Source of the DNA: Acidobacteriota bacterium | GTDB lineage: Bacteria; Acidobacteriota; Blastocatellia; Pyrinomonadales; Pyrinomonadaceae | NCBI GenBank assembly: GCA_020199835.1 | Contig: JAIVJV010000001.1 | Span: 1 to 64,000 of the forward strand | DNA length: 64,000 nucleotides | Direction: 5' to 3' | Shown: positions 27,790 through 36,063 of the stretch, in pieces | Layout of the letters: every line of letters begins with the position of its first letter | How positions within the stretch are numbered: position 1 is the stretch's first letter | The notes under the pieces: model-generated | The model's input: the letters and a program-made list of their open reading frames with translations, nothing else | Told to the model about the DNA's origin: nothing | Databases searched by the model: none | Position numbers and translations under genes: made by a program

Positions 27790-29550
27790 ATGGAAGCGGG
27801 CCACAACTCGAAACCAAAACTCCTCATCATCGACGACGAAAAGCAGATCAGGGAACTACTGGTAGATCTGCTCGGCGGCGTTTACGACTGTAGCGACGCC
27901 GGCTCAGCCGAAGAAGCCCTCACAGCGCTGTCAAAGCAAACCTTTGATCTCGTTATCAGCGACATCGACATGGGCGGGATGAGCGGTCTTGAACTCGTGC
28001 CGCGAGTCCATACGCTTTCTCCGGACACGGTCGTCGTGATGCTTAGCGGTAACCAGGACCTCGAGTTTGCGATCCGCGCTTTGCGCGCCGGCGCGTTCGA
28101 CTACATTACCAAACCCATCGATCTGCGACACGTCGAAGCGTCCGTCGAGCGCGCGTTACAGCACAGCCAGTTATTGAAGGAGAAGCGTCGTTACAAGGAG
28201 CAGATCGAGGAGCTGTTGCAACAACGTACCGCGCAAGTCGATCGGCTTGCTTACTACGACACCGTGACGCAACTTCCGAATCGCGCGCTGTTTGAAGATC
28301 GCCTGACGCAAGCTGTTGCAGTTGCCAAAGCGTCGGGCCAGTTACTCGGCGTGCTCTTCATTTCACTCGATCAGTTTAAGAAAGTGAACGACTCGCTTGG
28401 TCACGGTCCGGGTGACAGTCTGCTGCGCGAGTTTGCGGAACGCTTGAAGAGTTGTATCAGCAGAACAGACACAGTGGCGCGTTTCGGCAGCGACGAATTT
28501 GCCCTCCTGAGAATGGGGATTGGCGGCACCACAGACGTGATCGAAACTATCGGTTCGCTGTTTCAGGTGTTGCGGTTTTCGTTCGATTTGCCGGGCCACG
28601 AGTTGTATGCGACGGCGAGCGTCGGCGTGAGTCTGTTTCCGTTTGACGGCGAAGATTCGCAAACGCTTTTGAAGAATGCGGGCGCGGCGCTTTATCGAGC
28701 GAAGAAATCGGGCGGCGCGAATTACCAGTTCTTCACCGCGGACATGCACGAACTGGCCGCAGGCCGGCTGGCGCTCGAGACGAACCTGCGCCGGGCGATT
28801 CAGAACGAAGAGTTTTTGATTCATTACCAGCCGCGCGTGTCGGTGGATTCGCTAGCGATCACGGGCGTCGAAGCGCTGGTGCGCTGGCAGCATCCGCAGT
28901 TTGGATTGGTTTCTCCCTCGGAGTTTATTCCACTCGCCGAAGACACTGGTTTGATCGTGCCGATCGGCGAATGGGTGCTGCGCAAAGCCTGTGAACAAAA
29001 CCGGCGCTGGCAGGAGCAGGGATTCGCGCCGATTCGCATTGCGGTGAACATCTCCGCCAGACAGTTTCACGATCAGGATCTGTCGCAGACGGTGATTCGC
29101 ATACTTCACGAGTCAGGACTGGCGCCGCATTATCTGGACCTGGAATTGACCGAAAGCTCCATCATGCAGAACGTCGAGTTTGCCGCCGAGGTCCTCACGC
29201 GTTGGAAGAACATGGGGATCAACATTTCCATCGACGACTTCGGCACCGGCTTTTCTTCACTCGCTTCACTGAAGCGTCTGCCCATCGACGCCTTGAAGAT
29301 CGATCAGTCGTTCGTGCGCGATGCCACGACCGATCAGGACGATGCCGCCATCGTCATGGCGATCACTACACTCGCTCACAATTTGCGTTTGAAAGTGGTT
29401 GCGGAAGGCGTGGAGACAGAAGAACAGCTACGTTTCTTACGACTGCTGCGCTGCGACGAGATACAGGGGTTCCTTTTCAGTAAACCCCTGCCCGCCGATA
29501 TGCTCGTTTCGTTATTCGATTCGGTTCCGAAGGACACCAGAGTCAGCTAA
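27790..29550 (+). CDS. Response regulator with GGDEF and EAL domains (cyclic-di-GMP signalling)
   Basis: A protein of 586 residues from ATG 27790. The receiver domain (about 8-125) has Asp58 in VISDIDMGG and Lys108. A short coiled coil links it to a GGDEF domain whose signature is GSDEF (233-237) instead of GGDEF, so cyclase activity is doubtful. The EAL domain (about 330-580) keeps EALVRW (361-366), the ELTES motif, DDFGTGFSS (482 on) and the C-terminal EGVETEEQ, so phosphodiesterase activity is likely. It probably lowers cyclic-di-GMP in response to a histidine kinase not adjacent to it. Confidence 0.93.
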   Translation: MEAGHNSKPKLLIIDDEKQIRELLVDLLGGVYDCSDAGSAEEALTALSKQTFDLVISDIDMGGMSGLELVPRVHTLSPDTVVVMLSGNQDLEFAIRALRAGAFDYITKPIDLRHVEASVERALQHSQLLKEKRRYKEQIEELLQQRTAQVDRLAYYDTVTQLPNRALFEDRLTQAVAVAKASGQLLGVLFISLDQFKKVNDSLGHGPGDSLLREFAERLKSCISRTDTVARFGSDEFALLRMGIGGTTDVIETIGSLFQVLRFSFDLPGHELYATASVGVSLFPFDGEDSQTLLKNAGAALYRAKKSGGANYQFFTADMHELAAGRLALETNLRRAIQNEEFLIHYQPRVSVDSLAITGVEALVRWQHPQFGLVSPSEFIPLAEDTGLIVPIGEWVLRKACEQNRRWQEQGFAPIRIAVNISARQFHDQDLSQTVIRILHESGLAPHYLDLELTESSIMQNVEFAAEVLTRWKNMGINISIDDFGTGFSSLASLKRLPIDALKIDQSFVRDATTDQDDAAIVMAITTLAHNLRLKVVAEGVETEEQLRFLRLLRCDEIQGFLFSKPLPADMLVSLFDSVPKDTRVS

Positions 29551-29581
29551 GAAGCCACCGAGTAAGTTCACGCGAGTAACT

Positions 29582-31336
29582 TCACGCGTGGAACTCGAAA
29601 CGTGCGACGTCTGACTCGCCGAGGATTACTGTGTCGCCCGCGTTAAGCGGCATTTCAGTCACGCGCGTTGACTTGGGATCGTTGACGAACGTTCCGTTGC
29701 GCGAATTCTGATCTTCGATCACGACGCGGCCGTTCTTGACGCCGATCCACAAGTGACGTTTCGAAATCCGCGGATCGCCGATGACGATCTGTGCCGAGCC
29801 ACCGTCGCGGCCGATGTATTCGCCGTCCTGCCGCACCTGAAACTTCTGTCCGGAAAGCGGACCGGAAACAAACTGGATCGATCCGTAGTTCTTCGGGAAT
29901 GAATCGCCGTCAGCTGTGATCGCCACTGTCCGCGACAGGTCAACAGTCATGCCCTGATCGCCGGCGCCCATCGGCATCGGCCTCGGTGCTGGAGGTGGCG
30001 GCGCGGGCGTCGGTTTGTGATTTCCCGCGTGTGCGGAATGAGCGACGGCCGGCGATGGTGAAGGTGTTGGCGTGGGCGCATGATGTCCTCTGCCGCTTCC
30101 GGTCGCTCCCGATGAACCAGCCGCAGCTTTGCGACGACGGCGCATCATCATGACCACAGCCGCAATAATAAGGATCAGCAGCAGTCCGATGAAGAGCACG
30201 CCAAGAATTACGCCAACGAGCCACAGCGGAAAGCTGGATTTTTCTTTTCCTTCGGCCTTCGCCTGCTGGCTGCTCTGAATCAGACGATCGACTTCCGAGT
30301 GTTGCGGGAACAGTCTCTTTACTTCTTCAAACTTCGGAATCGCCGACGAGTAATACTGCCCCCAATAAAGTTCGAGGCCTTCGCGGAAGGCCTTGTCAGT
30401 CGGGCCTTGGTCGTTGCTGGAGCCCGCACTCTTCACGTACTCCATCACCGTATTTGACGGAACGATGAACGCGAAGCCCGATACCTCCTGGCCGTTAACC
30501 GTGTCGCCGCGGAACGTCAACAGTCCCACGACTTCGTTAGCGTCGTTCAAGACTGGACCACCGGAGTTGCCGTGTGTTGCAGGCGTACTCGTCTGCAATA
30601 TGGGCGCTCCACTGGTCGCCTGTTTCCTCGCTGAAATCTTGCCGTCATTAATCGTCGCTTCGAGGGCCGAGCGGCTGCTGAGCAGTCCGGAGTTGAAGGT
30701 ATCGGCAGCGCCCGGATAACCGATAACGGTTACGTGGTCCTGAAGCTGGACTTTATCCGAGTCAGCGAGTTTAAGAACCGGAGCGTTCTTGACCTCGATC
30801 TTGATAACCGCTACGTCTTTGCCCTGGTCGTTACCTTCGCCGGTCGGCGCGCCGTACGATTTGATCTCGAACGGAAATGCACTGCCGTCGGGAATGATCA
30901 CGTGATGAAACAGATTGAAGCTCTGCAACTGGCTGTGTTGATCGATGAACTGAGTGTTCAGGCTGCGCGGGTCTTTGCCGTACTGCTGCGCGATCTGGTG
31001 GACCAGTTGAACGAACAGCATCTCCTTGGCTTTTTGTTCACCATCCTTAGTCGTGGAGACGACATGAGCGTTGGTGGCGATGTAGCCGTTCGGACTGATG
31101 AAAAAGCCCGAGCCGAGAGAGATAGCGGAAACGTTATAGACCTGCCCCGTGTAACCGGGTGGTTGAAACAGAATCTGACCGGCGGCGCCGTCAACGATAC
31201 GAACTACGGCGGGCTTGCTGAGCATTGCGAGGCGTTCGCCGTCTGACACCGCGCGCACCACGAAACGGGATTGCGTCGGAAGCAGAGCAGCGGTAATAAA
31301 AAGAGCGCCTAGAGCAACAAAAAGCAGTCTGCGCAT
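29582..31336 (-). CDS. Membrane-anchored trypsin-like serine protease with FHA domain
   Basis: A protein of 584 residues from ATG 31336. An N-terminal signal peptide or anchor is followed by a trypsin/HtrA-like protease with the catalytic triad His91 (TNAHVV), Asp174 (GKDVAVIKI) and Ser258 (THGNSGGPVL). A membrane helix lies near 375-400. A proline/glycine/alanine-rich linker leads to a C-terminal FHA domain (GEYIGRD, RISKRHLWI, DQNSRNGTFVND), which binds phosphothreonine. The topology predicts an external protease and a cytosolic phosphopeptide reader, which fits control by Ser/Thr kinases. There is no PDZ domain. Confidence 0.9.
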   Translation of the reverse strand: MRRLLFVALGALFITAALLPTQSRFVVRAVSDGERLAMLSKPAVVRIVDGAAGQILFQPPGYTGQVYNVSAISLGSGFFISPNGYIATNAHVVSTTKDGEQKAKEMLFVQLVHQIAQQYGKDPRSLNTQFIDQHSQLQSFNLFHHVIIPDGSAFPFEIKSYGAPTGEGNDQGKDVAVIKIEVKNAPVLKLADSDKVQLQDHVTVIGYPGAADTFNSGLLSSRSALEATINDGKISARKQATSGAPILQTSTPATHGNSGGPVLNDANEVVGLLTFRGDTVNGQEVSGFAFIVPSNTVMEYVKSAGSSNDQGPTDKAFREGLELYWGQYYSSAIPKFEEVKRLFPQHSEVDRLIQSSQQAKAEGKEKSSFPLWLVGVILGVLFIGLLLILIIAAVVMMMRRRRKAAAGSSGATGSGRGHHAPTPTPSPSPAVAHSAHAGNHKPTPAPPPPAPRPMPMGAGDQGMTVDLSRTVAITADGDSFPKNYGSIQFVSGPLSGQKFQVRQDGEYIGRDGGSAQIVIGDPRISKRHLWIGVKNGRVVIEDQNSRNGTFVNDPKSTRVTEMPLNAGDTVILGESDVARFEFHA

Positions 31337-31576
31337 ACAAAAAACTCCTCGACTATGATTAGTGGTCAATGAAGTCGGTCTCAAATAGAAGCCCTGAACG
31401 GAAAGTTCATTGGCGGCTTGTGTGTAGTGTGCTTCTAAAGTAATTCCCAGCGAAAGTCAATCGAAAATCAAGCGATCGCGGGTTTTCGACGCGTGCCGTA
31501 TCGTAACTGAACGGGGAAATCCCGGCGGGCGTCTTACTTTGCACTTGAGTATCGACTTCGGCCCTCAGTAGCTATC

Positions 31577-31592
31577 TGGCACGTCGGTTGCG
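31577..31592 (+). promoter_or_regulatory. Sigma-54-type (-24/-12) promoter
   Basis: TGGCACGTCGGTTGCG is a full match to TGGCACG-N4-TTGC: GG at 31578-31579 and GC at 31590-31591. The expected start is near 31603 and the GTG start at 31635 is preceded by AGGAGGAG at 31619-31626. Confidence 0.75.
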
Positions 31593-31634
31593 ACATGCGT
31601 ACACAGCTTTACCCAGTTAGGAGGAGAGAAAAGC

Positions 31635-32189
31635 GTGAGTAAAATCAGTTTGGTATTGATGATAGTAATGCTTGCGGCACTCGCGGCCGGCTGCACCCAG
31701 CAAGACGCAGCAAACGCCAACGCTAATGCCCAAGCCACTGCCGCAGCCAGTCCGACGACGACCGCCGGCCCGGACAATTCGGAGATCACGACGAGCGTAG
31801 ATGCGAGCGGCGTGCGAACGGAAACCAGAACCTTCAGGAACAATCCGCGAATTTCAAAAGTCACGGTAACGACTCGCGACGGACAGCGCACTGTGAGAGC
31901 GACATCCCCGAGCGGCGAAGAGCGCGTCGTAAGCACAACTGAGAACGTGCTTGAAGCCACTGGTGAGACCCTCGCAAATGCGGCGGGCTTCGTTGCGGAC
32001 AAAGCTGAGGACGTCATAGGCGAAGCCGGTGACAAGGCCGAAGACGCCAAGGACAAAACCGTGAGCGCCAGTAAGAAGGTTGGCGAAAAGACAGTCGAAG
32101 GGGCAAAGACTGTAGGCGACAAGACCGTCGAAGGCGCCAAAGCCGCCGGCAGTGCAACCAAGAAAGCAGTTAAAAAAGTAATTCCATAA
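31635..32189 (+). CDS. LEA-like repeat lipoprotein
   Basis: A 184-residue protein. A lipoprotein signal with the lipobox LAAGC (Cys near residue 20) anchors it in a membrane. An Ala/Asn-rich linker and a short beta-rich part follow (ITTSVDASGVRTETRTF). From about residue 115 come Lys/Ala/Asp/Glu repeats such as DKAEDVIGEAGDKAEDAKDKTV and GEKTVEGAKTVGDKTVEGAK. These match the repeats of the exported protein at 12354. GTG start with a strong ribosome site. The shared repeat and promoter type suggest one stress regulon. Confidence 0.83.
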   Translation: MSKISLVLMIVMLAALAAGCTQQDAANANANAQATAAASPTTTAGPDNSEITTSVDASGVRTETRTFRNNPRISKVTVTTRDGQRTVRATSPSGEERVVSTTENVLEATGETLANAAGFVADKAEDVIGEAGDKAEDAKDKTVSASKKVGEKTVEGAKTVGDKTVEGAKAAGSATKKAVKKVIP

Positions 32190-32235
32190 CACTGTCGTAT
32201 CAGTAACTGGCTTACGAAAGGGGCCGGAACTCCCG

Positions 32236-32282
32236 AACAGCCACGGACGAACGTCATTGAGACGGATCGATCCGTGGCTGTT
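32236..32282 (+). terminator. Large intergenic hairpin after the LEA-like lipoprotein gene
   Basis: AACAGCCACGGA (32236-32247) pairs perfectly with TCCGTGGCTGTT (32271-32282). The loop overlaps a second palindrome, ACGGATCGATCCGT at 32262-32275, so two alternative folds compete. It probably ends the upstream transcript. Confidence 0.55.
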
Positions 32283-32287
32283 ATACT
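32257..32287 (+). promoter_or_regulatory. Possible promoter for the small CPCC protein
   Basis: TTGAGA (32257-32262) and TATACT (32282-32287) are separated by 19 bases, with GGAGGAG before the ATG at 32316. The spacing is long and it overlaps the hairpin. Confidence 0.35.
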
Positions 32288-32315
32288 ATTTGCCTTGCGA
32301 AGGAGGAGTTAGCCA

Positions 32316-32612
32316 ATGGCAGACAATTCACGCTTTACTATTATTTGTCCGTGTTGCGAGGCGACTCTGACGATTGACGCACAAACCGGCGCGATGATTT
32401 CCCACGAAGAGAAAGCCAAACCACTCGCCTCGTTTGACGAGATGGTGAAGGGACTCGACAAACAGAAACAGGTGCGCGAACAGATCTTTACCCAGGAACT
32501 CAGCTCGATGAAGGATCGCGATCGCATCCTGCAAGAGAAGTTTCAGGAAGCAATGAAGAGGGCTGACAAAGATAAGGACAAGCCCTATCGCAACCCACTC
32601 GATATCGATTAG
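32316..32612 (+). CDS. Small cytosolic protein with CPCC motif
   Basis: A 98-residue protein. It begins with a short beta segment carrying CPCC (residues 11-14), like half of a zinc ribbon. A long charged helix or coiled coil follows (KQKQVREQIFTQELSSMKDRDRILQEKFQEAMKR would span about 50-82). GGAGGAG precedes the ATG. The family is unknown to me; metal binding through dimerisation is conceivable. The M16 protease pair follows 21 bases later. Confidence 0.8.
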   Translation: MADNSRFTIICPCCEATLTIDAQTGAMISHEEKAKPLASFDEMVKGLDKQKQVREQIFTQELSSMKDRDRILQEKFQEAMKRADKDKDKPYRNPLDID

Positions 32613-32633
32613 CCAACACACTGGAGACACTAG

Positions 32634-33995
32634 ATGGTTCGTATCCCGTCCCGCTTAATCCTCGGTCTCTTTCTGCTTACAGCTCTTCAACTGAACGGCT
32701 TCGCGCAAACGCGAATGCCGCAGCTCAAGTTCACCGACCGCACGCTGCCGAACGGCATGCGCGTATTGAGCGCGCCGGATCAATCGAGCCCGACCGTGGC
32801 GATCCAGGTGTGGTACCACGTCGGCTCCAAAGACGATCCAAACCAGCGCAGTGGGTTCGCGCATCTTTTCGAACACATCATGTTCAAGAGCACGAAGAAC
32901 ATGAAGTCCGAGATGATGGACCGACTCACCGAGGACGTCGGCGGCTTCAACAACGCGTTCACGTCTGACGATGTGACGGTCTATTTCGAAGTCGTGCCGT
33001 CGAATTATCTCGAGACTCTCATCTGGGCGGAGGCCGATCGTCTTTCCGGTTTGAACGTTGACGATGCGAACTTCAAATCCGAGCGCGACGTCGTCAAGGA
33101 AGAGTACCGGCAAGGTGTGCTTGCGCCGCCTTACGGGAAGTTCTTCTATCTCCTGCAACAGAAATCGTTCGTGGAACATCCGTACAAACGGCCGACGATC
33201 GGCAGTATCGAGGATCTCGACGCGGCGTCACTCGAGAATGTGCAGGCGTTTCACGCGACTTATTACCGGCCGGACAACGCGACGCTTGTCGTCGTGGGTG
33301 ACTTCGATCCGAAGCAGCTCGACGCGTGGGTCGACAAGTACTTCGCGCCAATTCCGAAACCGAACAAACCATTGCCGCGCGTGAATACGAAAGAGCCCGC
33401 GCGCCAGAAGGAAATGCGCTTGACCGAGCGCGGCAGTAACGATCTTCCAGCCGTTGGATTGACTTACATCGCGCCGCGCCAGGGCGACCCCGACGCGGAC
33501 GCGTTGCGCGTTGCCGACGCGATTCTTTCGGCGGGAGAGTCGTCGCGGCTCTACAACTCGCTGGTTTACACGCAACAACTCGCGGTCGAAGCTGATTCGA
33601 ATTTTGAGGCCCGTGAAGATGTGAGCTTGTTTGTTTTGCTAGCGGTGTTGTCGGAAGGAAAGAAAGTCGAAGACGCGGAGAAGTCATTGTTAACCGAGAT
33701 CAAGAAACTTCAGGATGCGCCGGTTGCGGCAGCCGAACTCGAAAAAGCAAAGAATCAGATCATCACTGACCAGTTGCGGCAGCGTGAGACGAGCAACGGC
33801 AAAGCCCTCGCGCTTGGCGAAGCAGCAGTGTTGTTGGGCGATCCTGCGCGAGTGAACACCGACCTGGCACGTTTGCAAGCGGTTACTGCCGCGGACGTGC
33901 AACGCGTGATGAAAAAGTATTTCGGTGATGAGAACCGATTGGTGTTGTACTACCTGCCCGAAGCCGCCAAGCCCGCGGCGGAGGTGAGAAAATGA
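32634..33995 (+). CDS. M16-family zinc metalloprotease, active subunit
   Basis: A 453-residue protein with a signal peptide (ending GFAQ), so it is periplasmic. The inverted zinc motif HLFEH is at 77-81, and the downstream glutamate lies in the helix around ERDVVKEEYR. The two M16 domain halves are both present. Its stop overlaps the next start (ATGA at 33992). The next gene is the non-catalytic partner, so the pair should form a heterodimer like mitochondrial processing peptidase and degrade or process peptides. Confidence 0.94.
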   Translation: MVRIPSRLILGLFLLTALQLNGFAQTRMPQLKFTDRTLPNGMRVLSAPDQSSPTVAIQVWYHVGSKDDPNQRSGFAHLFEHIMFKSTKNMKSEMMDRLTEDVGGFNNAFTSDDVTVYFEVVPSNYLETLIWAEADRLSGLNVDDANFKSERDVVKEEYRQGVLAPPYGKFFYLLQQKSFVEHPYKRPTIGSIEDLDAASLENVQAFHATYYRPDNATLVVVGDFDPKQLDAWVDKYFAPIPKPNKPLPRVNTKEPARQKEMRLTERGSNDLPAVGLTYIAPRQGDPDADALRVADAILSAGESSRLYNSLVYTQQLAVEADSNFEAREDVSLFVLLAVLSEGKKVEDAEKSLLTEIKKLQDAPVAAAELEKAKNQIITDQLRQRETSNGKALALGEAAVLLGDPARVNTDLARLQAVTAADVQRVMKKYFGDENRLVLYYLPEAAKPAAEVRK

Positions 33996-35455
33996 AAACG
34001 CGAATACTCACCAGCTTACTCGTTCTATTGCTCGTTTCGGTTGGCGTAAGCGCGCAAACACCGCAAGCGACACCTCCGCCACCGGCGCAGCCGCGTTCAG
34101 TTACGTTTCCGCAACCCGTCGAGCAGACACTGCCCAACGGATTGCGCGTGATCGTTGTCGAGCGCAGGGAGTCGCCACTCGTTTCCGCACAACTGCTCAT
34201 CAAAAACGGTGGAGAGATCGATCCACAAGAGCTCGCCGGTCTCGCGGACATGACCGCGAACCTGCTGACGAAGGGAACGCAGAGTCGCGATGCGACGAAG
34301 ATCGCGCAGGAGATTGAGCGCCTCGGCGGTTCGCTCGAATCCGGCGCGCGTTGGGATTCATCGTTTGCGACTGTCGGCGTGATGGCCTCGAAGATTCCGC
34401 AGGCGATGGAGATTCTTGCTGACGTGGTTCGGCGTCCGACGTTCAAGAGCGAAGAAGTCGAACGGCTGCGGCAACAGTATCTCGACAACCTGACGCTGGC
34501 GCTCGGCGAGCCCGGTTCGATCGCGCGATTCGTCGCCGCGCGCGTCGTGTTTGGCGATACGGCGTACGGTCATCCGATCTCGGGCACGACAGAATCGCTG
34601 ACGCGCATCACCGGCGCGGACATCACGAAGATGCACAGCCGTTATTACCGTCCCGACAACGCGATTCTCGTGATCGGCGGAGGCATCCACGGCAAAGACG
34701 CACTCGCGCTCGCGACGAAGTACTTCGGCGATTGGCAAAAACCAACTGATCCGTTGCCAACTGCCAGCACTGCGGCGAACACGGCTGCACCGAAGACTGG
34801 CCGCATCGTCGTGATCGACAAACCCGACGCCGGACAAGCCGCGGTTTATCTCGCGCGCACCGGCATCAATCGCCGCGATCCCGATTACTTCCGCGGCATC
34901 GTCGCTAATTCAGTTTTGAGTGGTTATTCGGGTCGACTGAATCAGGAGATCCGCATCAAGCGCGGCTTGAGTTACGGCGCTGGTAGTCAGTTGGACACGC
35001 GTCGCGACGTTGGTCCATTCGTTGCTTCCGCTCAGACGAAGAACGAATCGGGCGCGCAAGTGGCGGATCTATTGCTCGGCGAGATCGCTCGTCTATCGAG
35101 TGCGCCGCCGGCTGAACTGGAATTGACGCCGCGCAAAGCCGTACTCATCGGAACGTTTTCGCGCAACCTGGAAACTGCGGGTGGACTCGTCGGCCAGATC
35201 GCGTCGCTGGCGCTGCACGGTTTGGGACTGGACGAGATCAATCGCTACATAAATAATGTGCAGGCGATCGGCACGACAGACGTCCAGAAGTTTGCCGGCA
35301 CGCGGCTGGACGCGAAGACCAGCAACATCGTCATCGTCGGCAACGCCAAGTTGTTTCTCCCTGAATTGCAAAAGAAGTATCCCAACGTGGAAGTAATTCC
35401 CGTGGCGGAGTTGGATTTGAACACCGCTCTCCTCAGAAAGAAGCAGCAGCAATGA
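33992..35455 (+). CDS. M16-family protease partner subunit, zinc motif missing
   Basis: A 487-residue protein with a signal peptide (ending VSAQ). At the place of HxxEH it reads LADMTANLLTKGT, so zinc cannot bind. The C-terminal Arg/Tyr region (KRGLSYGAGS) that grips substrate is retained. This division into a catalytic and an R/Y-motif subunit is usual for bacterial M16 pairs. It is coupled by ATGA overlaps to both neighbours. Confidence 0.93.
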   Translation: MKTRILTSLLVLLLVSVGVSAQTPQATPPPPAQPRSVTFPQPVEQTLPNGLRVIVVERRESPLVSAQLLIKNGGEIDPQELAGLADMTANLLTKGTQSRDATKIAQEIERLGGSLESGARWDSSFATVGVMASKIPQAMEILADVVRRPTFKSEEVERLRQQYLDNLTLALGEPGSIARFVAARVVFGDTAYGHPISGTTESLTRITGADITKMHSRYYRPDNAILVIGGGIHGKDALALATKYFGDWQKPTDPLPTASTAANTAAPKTGRIVVIDKPDAGQAAVYLARTGINRRDPDYFRGIVANSVLSGYSGRLNQEIRIKRGLSYGAGSQLDTRRDVGPFVASAQTKNESGAQVADLLLGEIARLSSAPPAELELTPRKAVLIGTFSRNLETAGGLVGQIASLALHGLGLDEINRYINNVQAIGTTDVQKFAGTRLDAKTSNIVIVGNAKLFLPELQKKYPNVEVIPVAELDLNTALLRKKQQQ

Positions 35456-36063
35456 TCCGTATTATCTGTGTCCTCCTGTTTCTCGCTAGCGTGTCGTACG
35501 GACAAACAACAGTCCCATTCGACGGCGTCGACGCACGCTCCAACCCTGCCGAGTTCGCGAAACAACTCGGCAGCACAGATCCAAACCTGCGCCGCCGCAG
35601 CGCCGAAGCACTCGCGCGTCTCGCCGCCACCGATCAACGCAAACTCGTCCAAGGCTATCAACTCCAGGAATCCAACAAAGAAGTCCGTCTCGCCCTCGAC
35701 TGGGCGCTCTATCGCATGGGCCGCGAAGAAGCTTTATATCGCATCGTTAAAGACCTCGACTCCGACCGGCAGGATCAGGCAACCGGATATCTCTCAGAAC
35801 TCGACAGTCCCGATCTGCTCTACCCGTTTCTGAAAAAAACAAACAACCCACCACGCGTAACCGCCGGTCTGCTGAAAACTCTCGCGCGTCTCGGCGACAC
35901 TCAGTCGCTCGACTTAATCAAACCGTTTCGTGAATCGCATCAGCCTTACGTTGCGGAAGCGGCCGAGAGTGCGCACGACGAAATCGAAAAGCGTCTCGGC
36001 GAGCCGGCGGCTGCTACACGCGCGCGCCCGCGGACCGTCGAGAAGGCTGCGGACAAACCCTAG
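35452..36063 (+). CDS. Exported HEAT-repeat-like protein
   Basis: A 203-residue protein with a signal peptide (ending SYGQ). About five helical hairpins resembling HEAT repeats follow (DPNLRRRSAEALARLA, EVRLALDWALYRMG). It overlaps the M16 partner by 4 bases and directly abuts the UbiD-family gene. Likely a binding scaffold in the periplasm; its partner is unknown. Confidence 0.8.
   Translation: MIRIICVLLFLASVSYGQTTVPFDGVDARSNPAEFAKQLGSTDPNLRRRSAEALARLAATDQRKLVQGYQLQESNKEVRLALDWALYRMGREEALYRIVKDLDSDRQDQATGYLSELDSPDLLYPFLKKTNNPPRVTAGLLKTLARLGDTQSLDLIKPFRESHQPYVAEAAESAHDEIEKRLGEPAAATRARPRTVEKAADKP

Noticed and set aside
33864-33878. Third sigma-54-like site (TGGCACGTTTGC)
   Set aside because: The spacing between GG and GC is three bases short and it lies inside the M16 protease gene.
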